Of a stretch of DNA of 64,000 nucleotides, positions 10,027 through 18,437 are shown piece after piece. The stretch spans positions 209,784-273,783 of the forward strand of contig PNKZ01000007.1 in the NCBI GenBank assembly GCA_013822735.1, written 5' to 3'. Below the pieces are notes generated by a model that worked only from the letters and a program-made list of their open reading frames with translations, was not told the DNA's origin and made no database searches. Made by a program: the position numbers and the translations under genes. The DNA comes from Pirellula sp. (lineage in GTDB: Bacteria > Planctomycetota > Planctomycetia > Pirellulales > PNKZ01). Position 1 is the stretch's first letter, and every line of letters starts with the position of its first letter.

Positions 10027-10036
10027 TCCGCCACTG

Positions 10037-10095
10037 TATTTAGCCCGCCGTCGGCGACGGCGGGCGCCCCCTGGTCGCCGACCAGGGGCCAAATA
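10037..10095. repeat. Double-hairpin dispersed repeat, copy 1
   Basis: Fifty-nine bases fold as two adjacent stem-loops: CCCGCCGTCGGCGACGGCGGG followed by a second stem with GGTCGCCGACC at its centre, framed by TATTTAG and AAATA. A near-identical copy in reverse orientation lies at 44401-44457. Here it follows the small membrane protein and precedes the convergent YTV gene, where it could act as a terminator or mRNA 3' end. Confidence 0.85.
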
Positions 10096-10230
10096 AGCGG
10101 CGCGATGAGCGTTGCGCATAAAAAACGGCGGGCCGATCCTTGCGAATCGACCCGCCGCGGCTATTTCCAATTCTTACGACTCGGTGTCCAGTCCGAGCCG
10201 TCCAGGCTTCTTAGGCTTGGCTTCTCGTTC

Positions 10231-12435
10231 TTAGGCTCCGCAACCTTCGCAGCAGTTCGGAACCGGGCAGCAGACCGTTACCGGCACTTGCTTGCAGACG
10301 ACTCGCGGGCAGCAGCGCGTCACCGTGTAGGAGACTTGCTTCGGCACGCACCGTTGGCACATGATCGTCTTCGTCGTGTGCACCGGCTTGCAGACGCAGT
10401 ACGGAACTTGCCGCGTGCACGTTTGGCTCACCATCTTGCAAGTGGTGTAAGGCACTTGCTTGGTGCAGCATTGCGATTCCATGCGGCAGACCGTGTAGCA
10501 GATCGTCTTGGTGCGTTGTTCCGGAACCATCTGGCACGTGGTGTACGTGCATTGACGGACCCGTTGTTCCGGCACCATTTTGCAGGTCGTGTAGCAAACA
10601 TTGCGAACCCGTTGTTCCGGCACCATGCAGCACGTGGTGTAGGTGCAGGTACGCATCCGTTGCTCGGGCACCATCTTGCAGGTGGTGTACGTGCAGGTCT
10701 TCACGCGTTGCTCCGGCACCATGCGGCAGGTCGTGTAGCAGCAGGTCTTCATCCGTTGCTCGGGCACCATCTTGCAGGTGGTATACGAGCAGGTCTTCAC
10801 GCGTTGTTCCGGCACCATCTTGCAAGTGGTGTAGCAGCAGGTCTTCACCCGTTGCTCGGGAACCATCTTGCAAACTTGCCAGGTGCAGGTCTTCACGCGT
10901 TGCTCGGGCACCATCTTGCAGGTGGTGTACGAGCAGGTCTTCACGCGTTGTTCCGGCACCATCTTGCAGGTCGTGTAGGTGCAGGTCTTCGTGCGTTGTT
11001 CCGGCACCATCTTGCAAACCGTGTACGGAATCCGCTTCTCGCAGCATTCCTTCACCAGCTTGCAGGTCTTGTAGGTGCAGGTCTTCACCCGTTGTTCGGG
11101 AACCATCTTGCAGACCGTGTAGCTGCATTGCTTCACGCATTGTTCGCGGACGTAGCGAACGCAGGTGATTTGCTTCTCACGCATCTCCGGAACCCAAACC
11201 TTCTTGCAGCAGCGAATCGGCGGGCATTGCACTTCGCACTTGCGAACACAACCCGGCTTGTAGACGCAGCGGCAGCAGCAAGGATCCCAAACCCAGGTAC
11301 CCGGGTCTTGGATGCACTTGGTGATCACGCGTCCCGGCTTCTCGCAGACTTGCGTCTCCCAGCGGCCGCAGCAAACCTGAATCGTCTTCGTTTCGCAAAC
11401 CGGCTTGCACACCGTGTAGCAAACGTCGCGGGTGCGCGTTTCCATCACCGGCTTGCAGACCGTGTAGCAAATGTCCTTCGAATGCGTCTCCCACACCGGC
11501 TTGCACACCGTGTAACGGCAGACCTTTTCATGGGTCTCGTACACCGGCTTGCAGACCGTGTAGCAGATGTTCTTCGTGTGCGTCTCCAACACCGGCTTGC
11601 ACACCGTGTAGCAAATGTTCTTGGTGTGCGTTTCGTAAACCGGCTTGCAGACCGTATAGCAAATATCCTTCGAACGGGTCTCCCACACCGGCTTGCAGAC
11701 CGTGTAGCAGATGTTCTTGGTGTGGGTTTCGTAAACGGGCTTGCAGACCGTGTAGCAGATATTCTTGGTGTGCGTCTCGTACACCGGCTTGCAGACCGTA
11801 TAGCAAATGTTCTTCGTGTGCGTCTCGTACACCGGCTTGCAGACCGTGTAGCAGATGTTACGCGTGTGCGTCTGATACACGGGCTTGCAGACCGTATAGC
11901 AGATGTTCTTCGTATGCGTCTGATAAACCGGCTTGCATACCGTGTAGCAGACCTGACGCGTGTGCGTCTGATACACGGGCTTGCAGACCGTGTAGCAGAT
12001 GTTCTTCGTGTGCGTCTGGTAGACCGGCTTGCACACCGTGTAGCACACGTTGCGCGTCCGCGTCTCGTACACCGGCTTGCAAACCGTGTAGTTCACCGTT
12101 CGGTAGCAGGTTTCGTACACCGGCTTGCAGACCGTGTACTCACAGTTCCGATAGCAAACTTCCTTCACGTAGCTCACACAGTTGATCGTCTTCGGTTCGC
12201 AGACCGTTTCATAAACGGTTTTGCAGCAGGTGTACTGCTTCTGCTCGTAGACGACCTCCTTGCAGGTCTTCATGACCGTGTGGCATTGCTTCTTGCAACA
12301 AGCGTAGTCGACGGGGTCGCAACACGCCGTGCAAGACTTATACCGCGCCGCGCCGCAGTAGCTGGCGTCGGCTTCGCCGGACATCATCGCAAATACAAGC
12401 GCGATGAATATCGGCACTCCCCGAAGCGCTCTCAT
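10231..12435 (-). CDS. Cysteine-rich YTV-repeat surface protein
   Basis: About 734 residues with a signal peptide (IFIALVFAMMSGEADASY). The ATG at 12435 is chosen over the in-frame one at 12462 because AGGAGGAGG lies directly upstream. The mature protein is nearly all repeats: about 16 copies of a 16-residue unit (YTVCKPVYETHTKNIC type) in the N-terminal half, a non-repeat Cys-rich centre (around 11130-11400), and about a dozen 15-residue units (YTTCKMVPEQRVKTC type) in the C-terminal half. YTV domains were described in Rhodopirellula baltica and are considered planctomycete cell-surface modules. Two cysteines per unit imply extensive disulfides, so a cross-linked extracellular wall or fibre is a reasonable inference. 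Enzyme motifs are absent. Confidence 0.9.
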   Translation of the reverse strand: MRALRGVPIFIALVFAMMSGEADASYCGAARYKSCTACCDPVDYACCKKQCHTVMKTCKEVVYEQKQYTCCKTVYETVCEPKTINCVSYVKEVCYRNCEYTVCKPVYETCYRTVNYTVCKPVYETRTRNVCYTVCKPVYQTHTKNICYTVCKPVYQTHTRQVCYTVCKPVYQTHTKNICYTVCKPVYQTHTRNICYTVCKPVYETHTKNICYTVCKPVYETHTKNICYTVCKPVYETHTKNICYTVCKPVWETRSKDICYTVCKPVYETHTKNICYTVCKPVLETHTKNICYTVCKPVYETHEKVCRYTVCKPVWETHSKDICYTVCKPVMETRTRDVCYTVCKPVCETKTIQVCCGRWETQVCEKPGRVITKCIQDPGTWVWDPCCCRCVYKPGCVRKCEVQCPPIRCCKKVWVPEMREKQITCVRYVREQCVKQCSYTVCKMVPEQRVKTCTYKTCKLVKECCEKRIPYTVCKMVPEQRTKTCTYTTCKMVPEQRVKTCSYTTCKMVPEQRVKTCTWQVCKMVPEQRVKTCCYTTCKMVPEQRVKTCSYTTCKMVPEQRMKTCCYTTCRMVPEQRVKTCTYTTCKMVPEQRMRTCTYTTCCMVPEQRVRNVCYTTCKMVPEQRVRQCTYTTCQMVPEQRTKTICYTVCRMESQCCTKQVPYTTCKMVSQTCTRQVPYCVCKPVHTTKTIMCQRCVPKQVSYTVTRCCPRVVCKQVPVTVCCPVPNCCEGCGA

Positions 12436-13175
12436 GGTCTTGCCTCCTCCTGGAACATTCAAAACGTGGAAATAGCCTGGACAACGACCCTAGTTCGTCT
12501 AGTCAGTCTTCGGCATGCAAACTCTGTGCACTCTAGGCAAATAACCTGAGTCGCCTGCACTGCTCACACGAACCATAGGTTCCAATTAACGCAAAACCAC
12601 GCCTACTACCATGTAAACGGACGATCTGCGCATAACTGGGTAATTTAGTAATTCGACAGCATGCCGGCAGACGCTGACGATCGGCTGCGGATTTCCCAAT
12701 AAGGCGAGTAACCGGAACAAGACGCCTCTACCAATTTGCCGAGTGGCAACAGATCGGCCGCGCGCAACGACCACGCCGCCTCTAAGGCCCGCGCGTTCTA
12801 TGCCGATCGTGCGATCCCGGCCCACCACGAAGGCGCAGCCCGCTACTCTGCGGCAAACGGAGCGGATCGCCGCGTGGTCTTCGGGTTGCCCAGGGAACTC
12901 GCAGAGTAAATTCCACACCCGGCGAGTCTCGGCGATCGCTACAACCTGCGCCACCGCGCTGCGCGTTAAGAAATCCACCCTCTACGGGGCCGTCGGCATT
13001 CCGGCCATCCCATCAATTTTTTGACCGCGCACCAATTGCAACCTACTTATTCCTGTGCCCTCGCTCATGGGTGGATTCACCCGAAAGTTTCCGGCACCGA
13101 CCTGACCGACGTCCGTCGGCGGTCGCACGTTGCAAATACGCTCGATTGAAATACTCCTCACAAGGAACCGTACCC
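12436..13175. other. 740-base intergenic region without a convincing gene
   Basis: This gap separates the divergently transcribed YTV protein and pseudopilin genes and must hold both promoters. Two mutually antisense frames (12586-12978 minus, 12743-13024 plus) exist, but both lack recognisable domains, have Arg-rich or patchy composition and no good ribosome-binding site. The purine-rich AGGAGGAGG leader of the YTV gene is at its left edge, and CAAGGAAC before the pseudopilin ATG is at its right edge. I see nothing else I can support. Confidence 0.6.
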
Positions 13176-13622
13176 ATGTTGAAGGCCCAAAAGCGCGGTG
13201 GCTTTACGCTCGTCGAAGTTCTGATCGTCGTCGTGATCATGGCCATCTTGGCCGCCACGATCATCCCGCAATTTTCCGACAGCACGAAAGACGCCAAGTC
13301 GAACACCAGCAAGTTCAACTTGCACACGATCCGTTCGCAAATCGAACTCTTCAAGTCGCAACACGACGGTAAAGTGCCGGCCTCGCTGGACGACCTGACC
13401 AAGAAGACCAACACGGCCGGCACCGTCGGCACGACCTCGGCCTTCCCGTACGGCCCGTACCTGCAAGAACTCCCGGCCAACCCGTTCACGGGCAGCCAAA
13501 CGGTTTCGGCCGCCAGCAGCAACCCGCCGACCGCCGCCACCGGCAGCGCCACGGCCGGCTGGCTCTATCACGCTGCCTCGGGCGGCGTCTGGATCGACAA
13601 CGCCGATCTTCTTTCGGAATAG
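13176..13622 (+). CDS. Type IV pilin-like / GspG-like pseudopilin
   Basis: A 148-residue protein whose N-terminus MLKAQKRGGFTLVEVLIVVVIMAI is a class III signal: basic leader, Gly-Phe cleavage site, Glu at +5 and a hydrophobic helix. The rest resembles GspG (SNTSKFNLHTIRSQIELFKSQHDGKVP, then GPYLQELPANPF, then GGVWIDN). It is exported and assembled by a type II secretion or type IV pilus machine, none of whose other genes are nearby. The ATG at 13176 with AAGGA upstream is preferred over an in-frame ATG at 13071. A strong terminator follows. Confidence 0.9.
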   Translation: MLKAQKRGGFTLVEVLIVVVIMAILAATIIPQFSDSTKDAKSNTSKFNLHTIRSQIELFKSQHDGKVPASLDDLTKKTNTAGTVGTTSAFPYGPYLQELPANPFTGSQTVSAASSNPPTAATGSATAGWLYHAASGGVWIDNADLLSE

Positions 13623-13664
13623 CGAGTCGAGGGGCTTAGTTCCCTCAATTGAGCAATGCAACAG

Positions 13665-13700
13665 AACCCCTCGGGCGCACCTGTGCCCGAGGGGTTTCTT
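13665..13700 (+). terminator. Intrinsic terminator after the pseudopilin gene
   Basis: A 12-bp perfect stem (AACCCCTCGGGC with its complement) encloses an 8-base loop, and TTTCTT follows. It lies 43 bases after the pseudopilin stop codon, so that gene is probably monocistronic and rex has its own promoter. Confidence 0.9.
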
Positions 13701-13838
13701 GCGTACTGAGGAAGTTGGCAGGTTAGGTAAGGTCGCGCCCCCTGGCCCTTGTCGGCCGCACGGCGTTACGATACAAAAATCACGCAATTCTCGCCTGCTT
13801 GCGAGTGTTTCGCCGCCCCACCTTCTCATCGAAATCGC

Positions 13839-14513
13839 ATGTCCGACTTCGAGCCCAAACCCGCCGCCTCCGATGCCGACGCGTCGATTCCGAAGGCCGT
13901 GGTGAGCCGTTTGAGCTTGTATCTGCGACAGCTGCAACAAGGGCAGCGCGACGGCCAAACGACGATTAGCTCGAAGGAACTCGGCCGGCTCCTCGGCTTC
14001 ACCGACGCGCAGGTCCGCAAAGATCTCGCGTACTTTGGCCATTTCGGCTATCCCGGCATCGGGTACCGCTGCGACGAGCTGATCACGGCGATCAAGCGCA
14101 TCTTGGGAACCGATCAAACCTGGCCCGTGGCGCTGGTGGGCGTCGGTAACCTCGGCCGTGCCTTGCTCGGCTACAAAGGGTTCGCCCAGCGAGGCTTTAC
14201 CATCGTCGCGGCCTTCGATACCGACGCCCATGTGCTCGCCGGCGGCTCCATCGACGGCCTGCCCGTGTACCACTTGGACAACTTGCCAGAAGTGGCCCGA
14301 CAAAATAGGATACGGCTAGGAATGATCGCCGTCCCCGGCCCCGCCGCTCAAGGAGTTGCGGACCGCCTGTTGGCGGTGGGAGTAGAAGGAATCCTGAACT
14401 TCGCACCCGTCACGATCAAACTTCCTGAAGGCGTCAGCCTCGTCGGGGTCGATCTCGCGATCGAACTTGAGCAATTGACGTTTTCGGTCGTGAACCGAGG
14501 GGCTACAACCTAG
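13839..14513 (+). CDS. rex: Redox-sensing transcriptional repressor Rex
   Basis: About 224 residues. An N-terminal winged helix (SRLSLYLRQLQQ, SSKELGRLLGFTDAQVRKDLAYFG) is followed by a Rossmann fold with VGVGNLGRALLGY and a C-terminal swapped helix. Rex senses the NADH/NAD+ ratio and represses respiratory and fermentative genes when NADH is low. The frame is open further upstream, but the ATG at 13839 gives the normal Rex N-terminus. tRNA-Gln follows 107 bases later. No Rex operator was confidently identified. Confidence 0.96.
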   Translation: MSDFEPKPAASDADASIPKAVVSRLSLYLRQLQQGQRDGQTTISSKELGRLLGFTDAQVRKDLAYFGHFGYPGIGYRCDELITAIKRILGTDQTWPVALVGVGNLGRALLGYKGFAQRGFTIVAAFDTDAHVLAGGSIDGLPVYHLDNLPEVARQNRIRLGMIAVPGPAAQGVADRLLAVGVEGILNFAPVTIKLPEGVSLVGVDLAIELEQLTFSVVNRGATT

Positions 14514-14620
14514 CTCTTCGTAAACGACGCCCTCGGGCCGCCAAAGCCCAGGGAGCTCAAGAAGTGGGCCCCACGGCACCCGCCGCCGGGTCGCAAGAAG
14601 CCCGCAACGCAGCGACACGA

Positions 14621-14691
14621 TACCCGATGGTGTAATGGTAACACTGGAGATTTTGGCTCTCCCATTCTAGGTTCGAATCCTAGTCGGGTAG
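14621..14691 (+). tRNA. tRNA-Gln (anticodon TTG)
   Basis: A full cloverleaf is readable: acceptor TACCCGA paired with TCGGGTA, D-arm GTGT/ACAC, anticodon stem GGAGA/TCTCC around loop TTTTGGC (anticodon TTG), and T-arm CTAGG-TTCGAAT-CCTAG. Discriminator is G. CCA is not encoded. Length is 71 bases. Confidence 0.97.
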
Positions 14692-14697
14692 TTCAGT

Positions 14698-14741
14698 AAA
14701 ACGGCCCGCGTTCCCGCAACGGAACGCGGGCCGCTTTCGTT
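14698..14741 (+). terminator. Intrinsic terminator after tRNA-Gln
   Basis: A perfect 13-bp stem, CGGCCCGCGTTCC with its complement, with a short loop, followed by CTTTCGTT. It begins 7 bases after the tRNA 3' end. Confidence 0.88.
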
Positions 14742-14841
14742 GGCGGGTCGCCGATGCCTGACCCGAGAGAGTCGCAACGTTTTGCCGACCGGTCTATGAT
14801 GCGTCGGCGTAACGTCGCCGTGGTTCGGAAATCTTCGGCTA

Positions 14842-16071
14842 ATGAAATCAACTGTCGAAAGCACGCTTACGGCAGAACCATCGCCCCCGGCTGAAGCGAC
14901 ATCGCACGAACCAAGTCATCGCGCTTTCTATTTGGACGTCGTTCGCGGTTTCGCCGTCTTGCTCGTGCTGGGGCGCCACTGTCCCGCAAACATACGTATC
15001 CATCCCGCATTGGATACGATTTCCGACATACTTCACCAGGTCGGCTATTTGGGCGTCGACTTATTTTTCGTACTGAGCGGCTACCTGATCGGCGGGCTGC
15101 TCTTCAAGGAACTGGATCGCACCGGCACCATCGGACTCCGACGATTCTTCGTTCGGCGCGCGTTTAAGATCTGGCCGGCCTACTTGATCTGCTTGACTGC
15201 GAGCTGCCTGGCGCTCGCCTTTTTCGACAAGCGATTCGTAGCAAACGAGCAGCCTTTGGAGTCGGTTGCACGCCTGATGTGGCCGGCGTTTCTTCATATT
15301 CAGAACTACTTCCCTTCGACTCGCGTTCTAAGTTTCCTTTGGAGCCTGGCGGTCGAAGAGCACTTCTATTTGTTACTGCCTGCCGCACTGTTGCTCATGC
15401 GACGCGGCTCGCGAAGCGGCAATATTTGCTACCGAGTGCTGCTCACCTTCTTAGCCTTGGCCATGACTTGCCTGCTTTTACGCTTCGCGGCACGGGAAGC
15501 AAATCCCGTGTTCAGCAGCTACGCAAATCTGTTTCCAACGCACCTCAGGATCGACTCCCTCATGGCGGGAGTCGCGCTCGTCGCGACGACTCGATACTGC
15601 CCAAATCTTACGGAGAGGTTGCGACCTACTCGTTGGCCCGCATTGCTCATCGGCGTCGCACTATTGCTGCTCCCGTGGTTTTTCCCTCCTTTGCCCCCCG
15701 GCAAGTATCCGGTTATTTATCCCGTGGAATTCAGCATGTTCAGCGGAGTTCTTTTCGTCGCGGCCGCACACTACGCCGATCATCCGGCATCTTCGAGCGC
15801 CGTTGCGCAGCGACTTCGAAAACTCTTGGCGCCCGTGGCAGCTGTCGGAGTCGTTAGTTACTCGACCTATTTGTGGCACGGGTACTTCGCGCCACCGATC
15901 TCGGCGCGCGTGATGCACTTCTTCCATGTCCCCGTTTCTGGGAGCGGATTGTCGACGGTAGTCCACTATGCGTGCTATGTGGTTGTGGCGCTTGCCATGG
16001 GCATTGCGTCGTACTACGTAATCGAGCGTCCATTTCTGGCTTTGCGCGAGCACGTCGCCAAGCGGCCCTAG
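14842..16071 (+). CDS. Acyltransferase 3 family membrane protein (OafA/YrhL-like)
   Basis: A 409-residue integral membrane protein with about ten helices. Family signatures are FYLDVVRGFAVLLVLGRHC near residue 30, DLFFVLSGYLIGGLLFKE near 75, the RRFFVRRAFKIWPAYL motif near 98, and FLWSLAVEEHFYLLLPA near 165. These enzymes O-acylate surface polysaccharides, lipid-linked sugars or peptidoglycan; the acceptor here is unknown. The gene stands alone directly downstream of tRNA-Gln and its terminator. By eye it uses more A/T-ending codons than its neighbours, which fits horizontal acquisition, though this was not computed. Confidence 0.9.
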   Translation: MKSTVESTLTAEPSPPAEATSHEPSHRAFYLDVVRGFAVLLVLGRHCPANIRIHPALDTISDILHQVGYLGVDLFFVLSGYLIGGLLFKELDRTGTIGLRRFFVRRAFKIWPAYLICLTASCLALAFFDKRFVANEQPLESVARLMWPAFLHIQNYFPSTRVLSFLWSLAVEEHFYLLLPAALLLMRRGSRSGNICYRVLLTFLALAMTCLLLRFAAREANPVFSSYANLFPTHLRIDSLMAGVALVATTRYCPNLTERLRPTRWPALLIGVALLLLPWFFPPLPPGKYPVIYPVEFSMFSGVLFVAAAHYADHPASSSAVAQRLRKLLAPVAAVGVVSYSTYLWHGYFAPPISARVMHFFHVPVSGSGLSTVVHYACYVVVALAMGIASYYVIERPFLALREHVAKRP

Positions 16072-16305
16072 TTCCATCGATGGGCGAACGTCGGGCTGTC
16101 CACAGCTCGCCACAACCCGAACAAACAGAGTCGGATCACGACAGGGCCCGCATAAGCCACGGCCTGAGTCGCTTGTTGCAATTACTTGAATCCAGGCGTA
16201 GTCTCCGGACCGCGAGCGATTCCCGCAAATTGCCGCACAATACTCAGCCGCTTCGTTCGCGGAGGTATACTTCGTCGCATCGCCACCCCATTTCAAGGAA
16301 CTGCC

Positions 16306-16770
16306 ATGAAACAAAACTTCATCTTGAGTCTCGCCGTCGGATTGCTTGTCGTATCGGGCGTCGTCGGCTGTCAGCCTGCCGGCGAAGCGAAGAAGACCGC
16401 TCCCGACGACCTGAAGAACGTGGAAGGAGCCTGGACCTTGGTGAGCGGCGAAGTCGACGGCACGGCGATTCCTGAACAAGAGGTCAAGAACGCCAAGCTC
16501 ACCATTGTGGGCGACCAGTACACGGTCGACTTGGGAGAGAAAGGCGTGAAGAAGGGAACTCAAAAGCTCGATGCGACGAAGACCCCCAAGCAGATCGACG
16601 CGAAGGACACCGAAGGTCCGACGGTCGGCGAAAACCACGGCATCTACGAGTTCACGGCCGACGGCGACTTCCGCGTCTGCTTTGCGGCCCCGGGAAAAGA
16701 GCGGCCCATCGCGTTTGTGACAAAGCCCGGCAGCGGACACTTCATGCATTTGTGGAAACGCGCCAAGTAA
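16306..16770 (+). CDS. TIGR03067-type planctomycete lipoprotein
   Basis: A 154-residue protein with a signal peptide and lipobox (VVSGVVGCQPA, Cys about residue 21). The body has the features of the TIGR03067 domain: NVEGAWTLVSGEVDGTAIPEQ, a run of beta strands (AKLTIVGDQYTVDLG), TKTPKQIDAKDTEGP and a closing GIYEFTADGDFRVCF strand. The function of this lipocalin-like planctomycete family is not established. The ATG at 16306 with AAGGA upstream is chosen over an in-frame ATG at 16186. It converges with the HNH gene; a hairpin lies between them. Confidence 0.85.
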   Translation: MKQNFILSLAVGLLVVSGVVGCQPAGEAKKTAPDDLKNVEGAWTLVSGEVDGTAIPEQEVKNAKLTIVGDQYTVDLGEKGVKKGTQKLDATKTPKQIDAKDTEGPTVGENHGIYEFTADGDFRVCFAAPGKERPIAFVTKPGSGHFMHLWKRAK

Positions 16771-16789
16771 GCTGATGAAGTGCCAAGAT

Positions 16790-16828
16790 AGCCAAGCCCA
16801 CGGGTTCGATTCCGTGGGCTTGGCTTTG
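16790..16828. terminator. Hairpin between convergent genes
   Basis: A perfect stem AGCCAAGCCCACGG with its complement encloses an 8-base loop; only a weak T run (CTTTGG) follows on the plus strand. It sits between the TIGR03067 lipoprotein and the convergent HNH gene and could serve both. Confidence 0.7.
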
Positions 16829-16900
16829 GCCGGCGAGTCAATGACTAAGCGTTGACGCGGTCCGCGTTTTCCTTCGCGTGCAACTTCGCACATGGCAATG

Positions 16901-17710
16901 CTAAATGCGATCGGATTTTACCAAGTTGCATTTCCGGCAAAGCAACTGCACGTTTCGCTCGTCGTTGCTCCCTCCCTTGGCAACCGGGATAATGTGGTCA
17001 TACTCGAGGTATTGATCCGATTTACAGTCGGCGCAGCGACCGCCATAGGCTTGCCAGACCCGTTGGCGCACGTCGCGTGCAATATGCCGGCCGGGCAATT
17101 CGGTGATCTTTTGCACGATCGTCTGATTCGCGCGCCCCACGGCAGTCCGCAGAATCGCCGTGGCAACGGCCGGATTGCCTCGAAATAAATACTCGCCCGC
17201 TCCTTTCGCGGAACTGCGAATCTCGACGCCGAAGGTATTCGGCAAACAGCCGATGATGTTTCGCAGGTTGACGGTAAACGTCTTTCCCGCCGAGCAGAAG
17301 ATAAAGCGAGAATCCGTTACAAGACATACGCCCTGGAACGACTCGACGCGAGGGCCGCTTTTCAGCATCTTCGTCGTCCGAAAGATCGATTCCTCGACGT
17401 GATGCAGGATTTCTCCCGCACGAAGTTCGACCGTCGAATTATTTTTCAACGACGGCAAGATTCCGTTCGCGGCGTTCGCCAGGATGCGAAGGACGAGAAT
17501 TTCACTCTGCACGTAAGCGACAAACTCGGCCGGAAGCACAAATGCCTCTAACAGCCAATTAAGCAGCGCATCTTCTTCCGGGCTGAAGACTTCGTCGGCC
17601 TTCGCGCCAATACCTGTTCGACAAACACCTGCGCCTGAGGCTGAAGCATCTTCAACAGTTCCTCGCGCCCCACTCCCAGCTGTTCGGCCGTTTTCCAAAG
17701 ACGTTGCCAT
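16901..17710 (-). CDS. HNH endonuclease-domain protein (3' part of a frameshifted gene)
   Basis: This frame reads up to 269 residues, but only from about base 17610 downward does it look like protein continuing the TerB-like gene. From there: KADEVFSPEEDALLNWLLEAF (end of a helical domain), a beta-rich PH-like region (ESFQGVCLVTDSRFIFCSAG), and a C-terminal HNH domain with zinc cysteines CADC and CRKC around the core YDHIIPVAKGGSNDERNVQLL. HNH domains cut DNA. The first 35 residues of this frame overlap the upstream gene in another phase and are probably not natural. The intact ancestor was likely one protein of about 450 residues. Confidence 0.75.
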   Translation of the reverse strand: MATSLENGRTAGSGARGTVEDASASGAGVCRTGIGAKADEVFSPEEDALLNWLLEAFVLPAEFVAYVQSEILVLRILANAANGILPSLKNNSTVELRAGEILHHVEESIFRTTKMLKSGPRVESFQGVCLVTDSRFIFCSAGKTFTVNLRNIIGCLPNTFGVEIRSSAKGAGEYLFRGNPAVATAILRTAVGRANQTIVQKITELPGRHIARDVRQRVWQAYGGRCADCKSDQYLEYDHIIPVAKGGSNDERNVQLLCRKCNLVKSDRI

Positions 17711-18246
17711 TCGAACTGGGAAATCTCACCGTCGCGAATGATGACGGCGAAGAGATCCCGGAACAGAGAGTCGGCCGACTCGGAGCAATACGCGCGAAAC
17801 AAGAGCGGGACCGTCGAGTGCACGGACTTCGCGATACCGTCGAGGCGCGCGTATTCGGCATCCGTGATCATGCCGTCGTCCAAGGCGTCGACAAACGCCT
17901 TTTCAAACCGGTCTTTGGCAAATTGGCCGTGAATGCGCGAGACGACGGCGGATGAGAGCTGGAGTGCCTCGCCGAGCCACTGCAAGGTCTTCAACTCTTC
18001 CTGACGCACGGTGTCGTCGGCCCAGGCTTTAGTGAGGACGTGGCGAAAAACGCGCTCCTTCACCTCTTGTAACTCGGGTCCGGAAACACGCTGCAGCAAC
18101 GGCGACTTTTCCAACGAAAAGCCGCGTCCCGCCTTGGCGACCTCTTGGTGCAGGATCGCCGTATTCTTCTCGACGCGAGCCTCACGCTCCGGATCGAGCA
18201 AGGAGACGACCCCTTTCAGAAATCGCTTCGCAAACTCTGCCGCCAT
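17548..18246 (-). CDS. TerB-like helical protein (5' part of a frameshifted TerB-HNH gene)
   Basis: About 232 residues from an ATG at 18246 that has a perfect AGGAGG six bases upstream; an in-frame ATG at 18429 is less likely. The sequence is helical and acidic with two TerB-like units (FRHVLTKAWADDTVRQEELKTLQWLGEALQLS and FRDLFAVIIRDGEISQFEWQRLWKTAEQLGVG). TerB-type domains act as metal-binding or stress-response scaffolds. The frame runs into a foreign tail (RRPTKSSARKKMRCLIGC) after residue about 212, exactly where a plausible continuation begins in the next frame. A missing base near 17605-17615 would restore one continuous TerB-PH-HNH protein. Confidence 0.75.
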   Translation of the reverse strand: MAAEFAKRFLKGVVSLLDPEREARVEKNTAILHQEVAKAGRGFSLEKSPLLQRVSGPELQEVKERVFRHVLTKAWADDTVRQEELKTLQWLGEALQLSSAVVSRIHGQFAKDRFEKAFVDALDDGMITDAEYARLDGIAKSVHSTVPLLFRAYCSESADSLFRDLFAVIIRDGEISQFEWQRLWKTAEQLGVGREELLKMLQPQAQVFVEQVLARRPTKSSARKKMRCLIGC

Positions 18247-18437
18247 GTTCGCCTCCTGGAAAATGCCCTGCTGTTTTACAACGCGCCCCGAGGCGGTTCC
18301 AGCGAAGAAAGCCCGTTGACGACGGCCCACGAAGTAATCACCGTGACAATCCGCCGTAGAGTCTCGACAAATGCCGCTTCCGTTAGAATGGTCTACTATT
18401 GGCGAGATCGGCGAAATCTGAGAGATCAACGCGACTT

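Noticed and set aside
10105..12549. Long plus-strand frame of 814 codons antisense to the YTV gene
   Set aside because: It exists because the tandem repeats keep the complementary frame open; its translation is repeated His/Leu/Ala/Arg text with no signal or domain, and the minus strand has a signal peptide, strong ribosome-binding site and known family.
12586..13024. Two overlapping antisense frames between the YTV and pseudopilin genes
   Set aside because: No domain, Arg-rich or patchy composition, no good ribosome-binding site, and mutual overlap.
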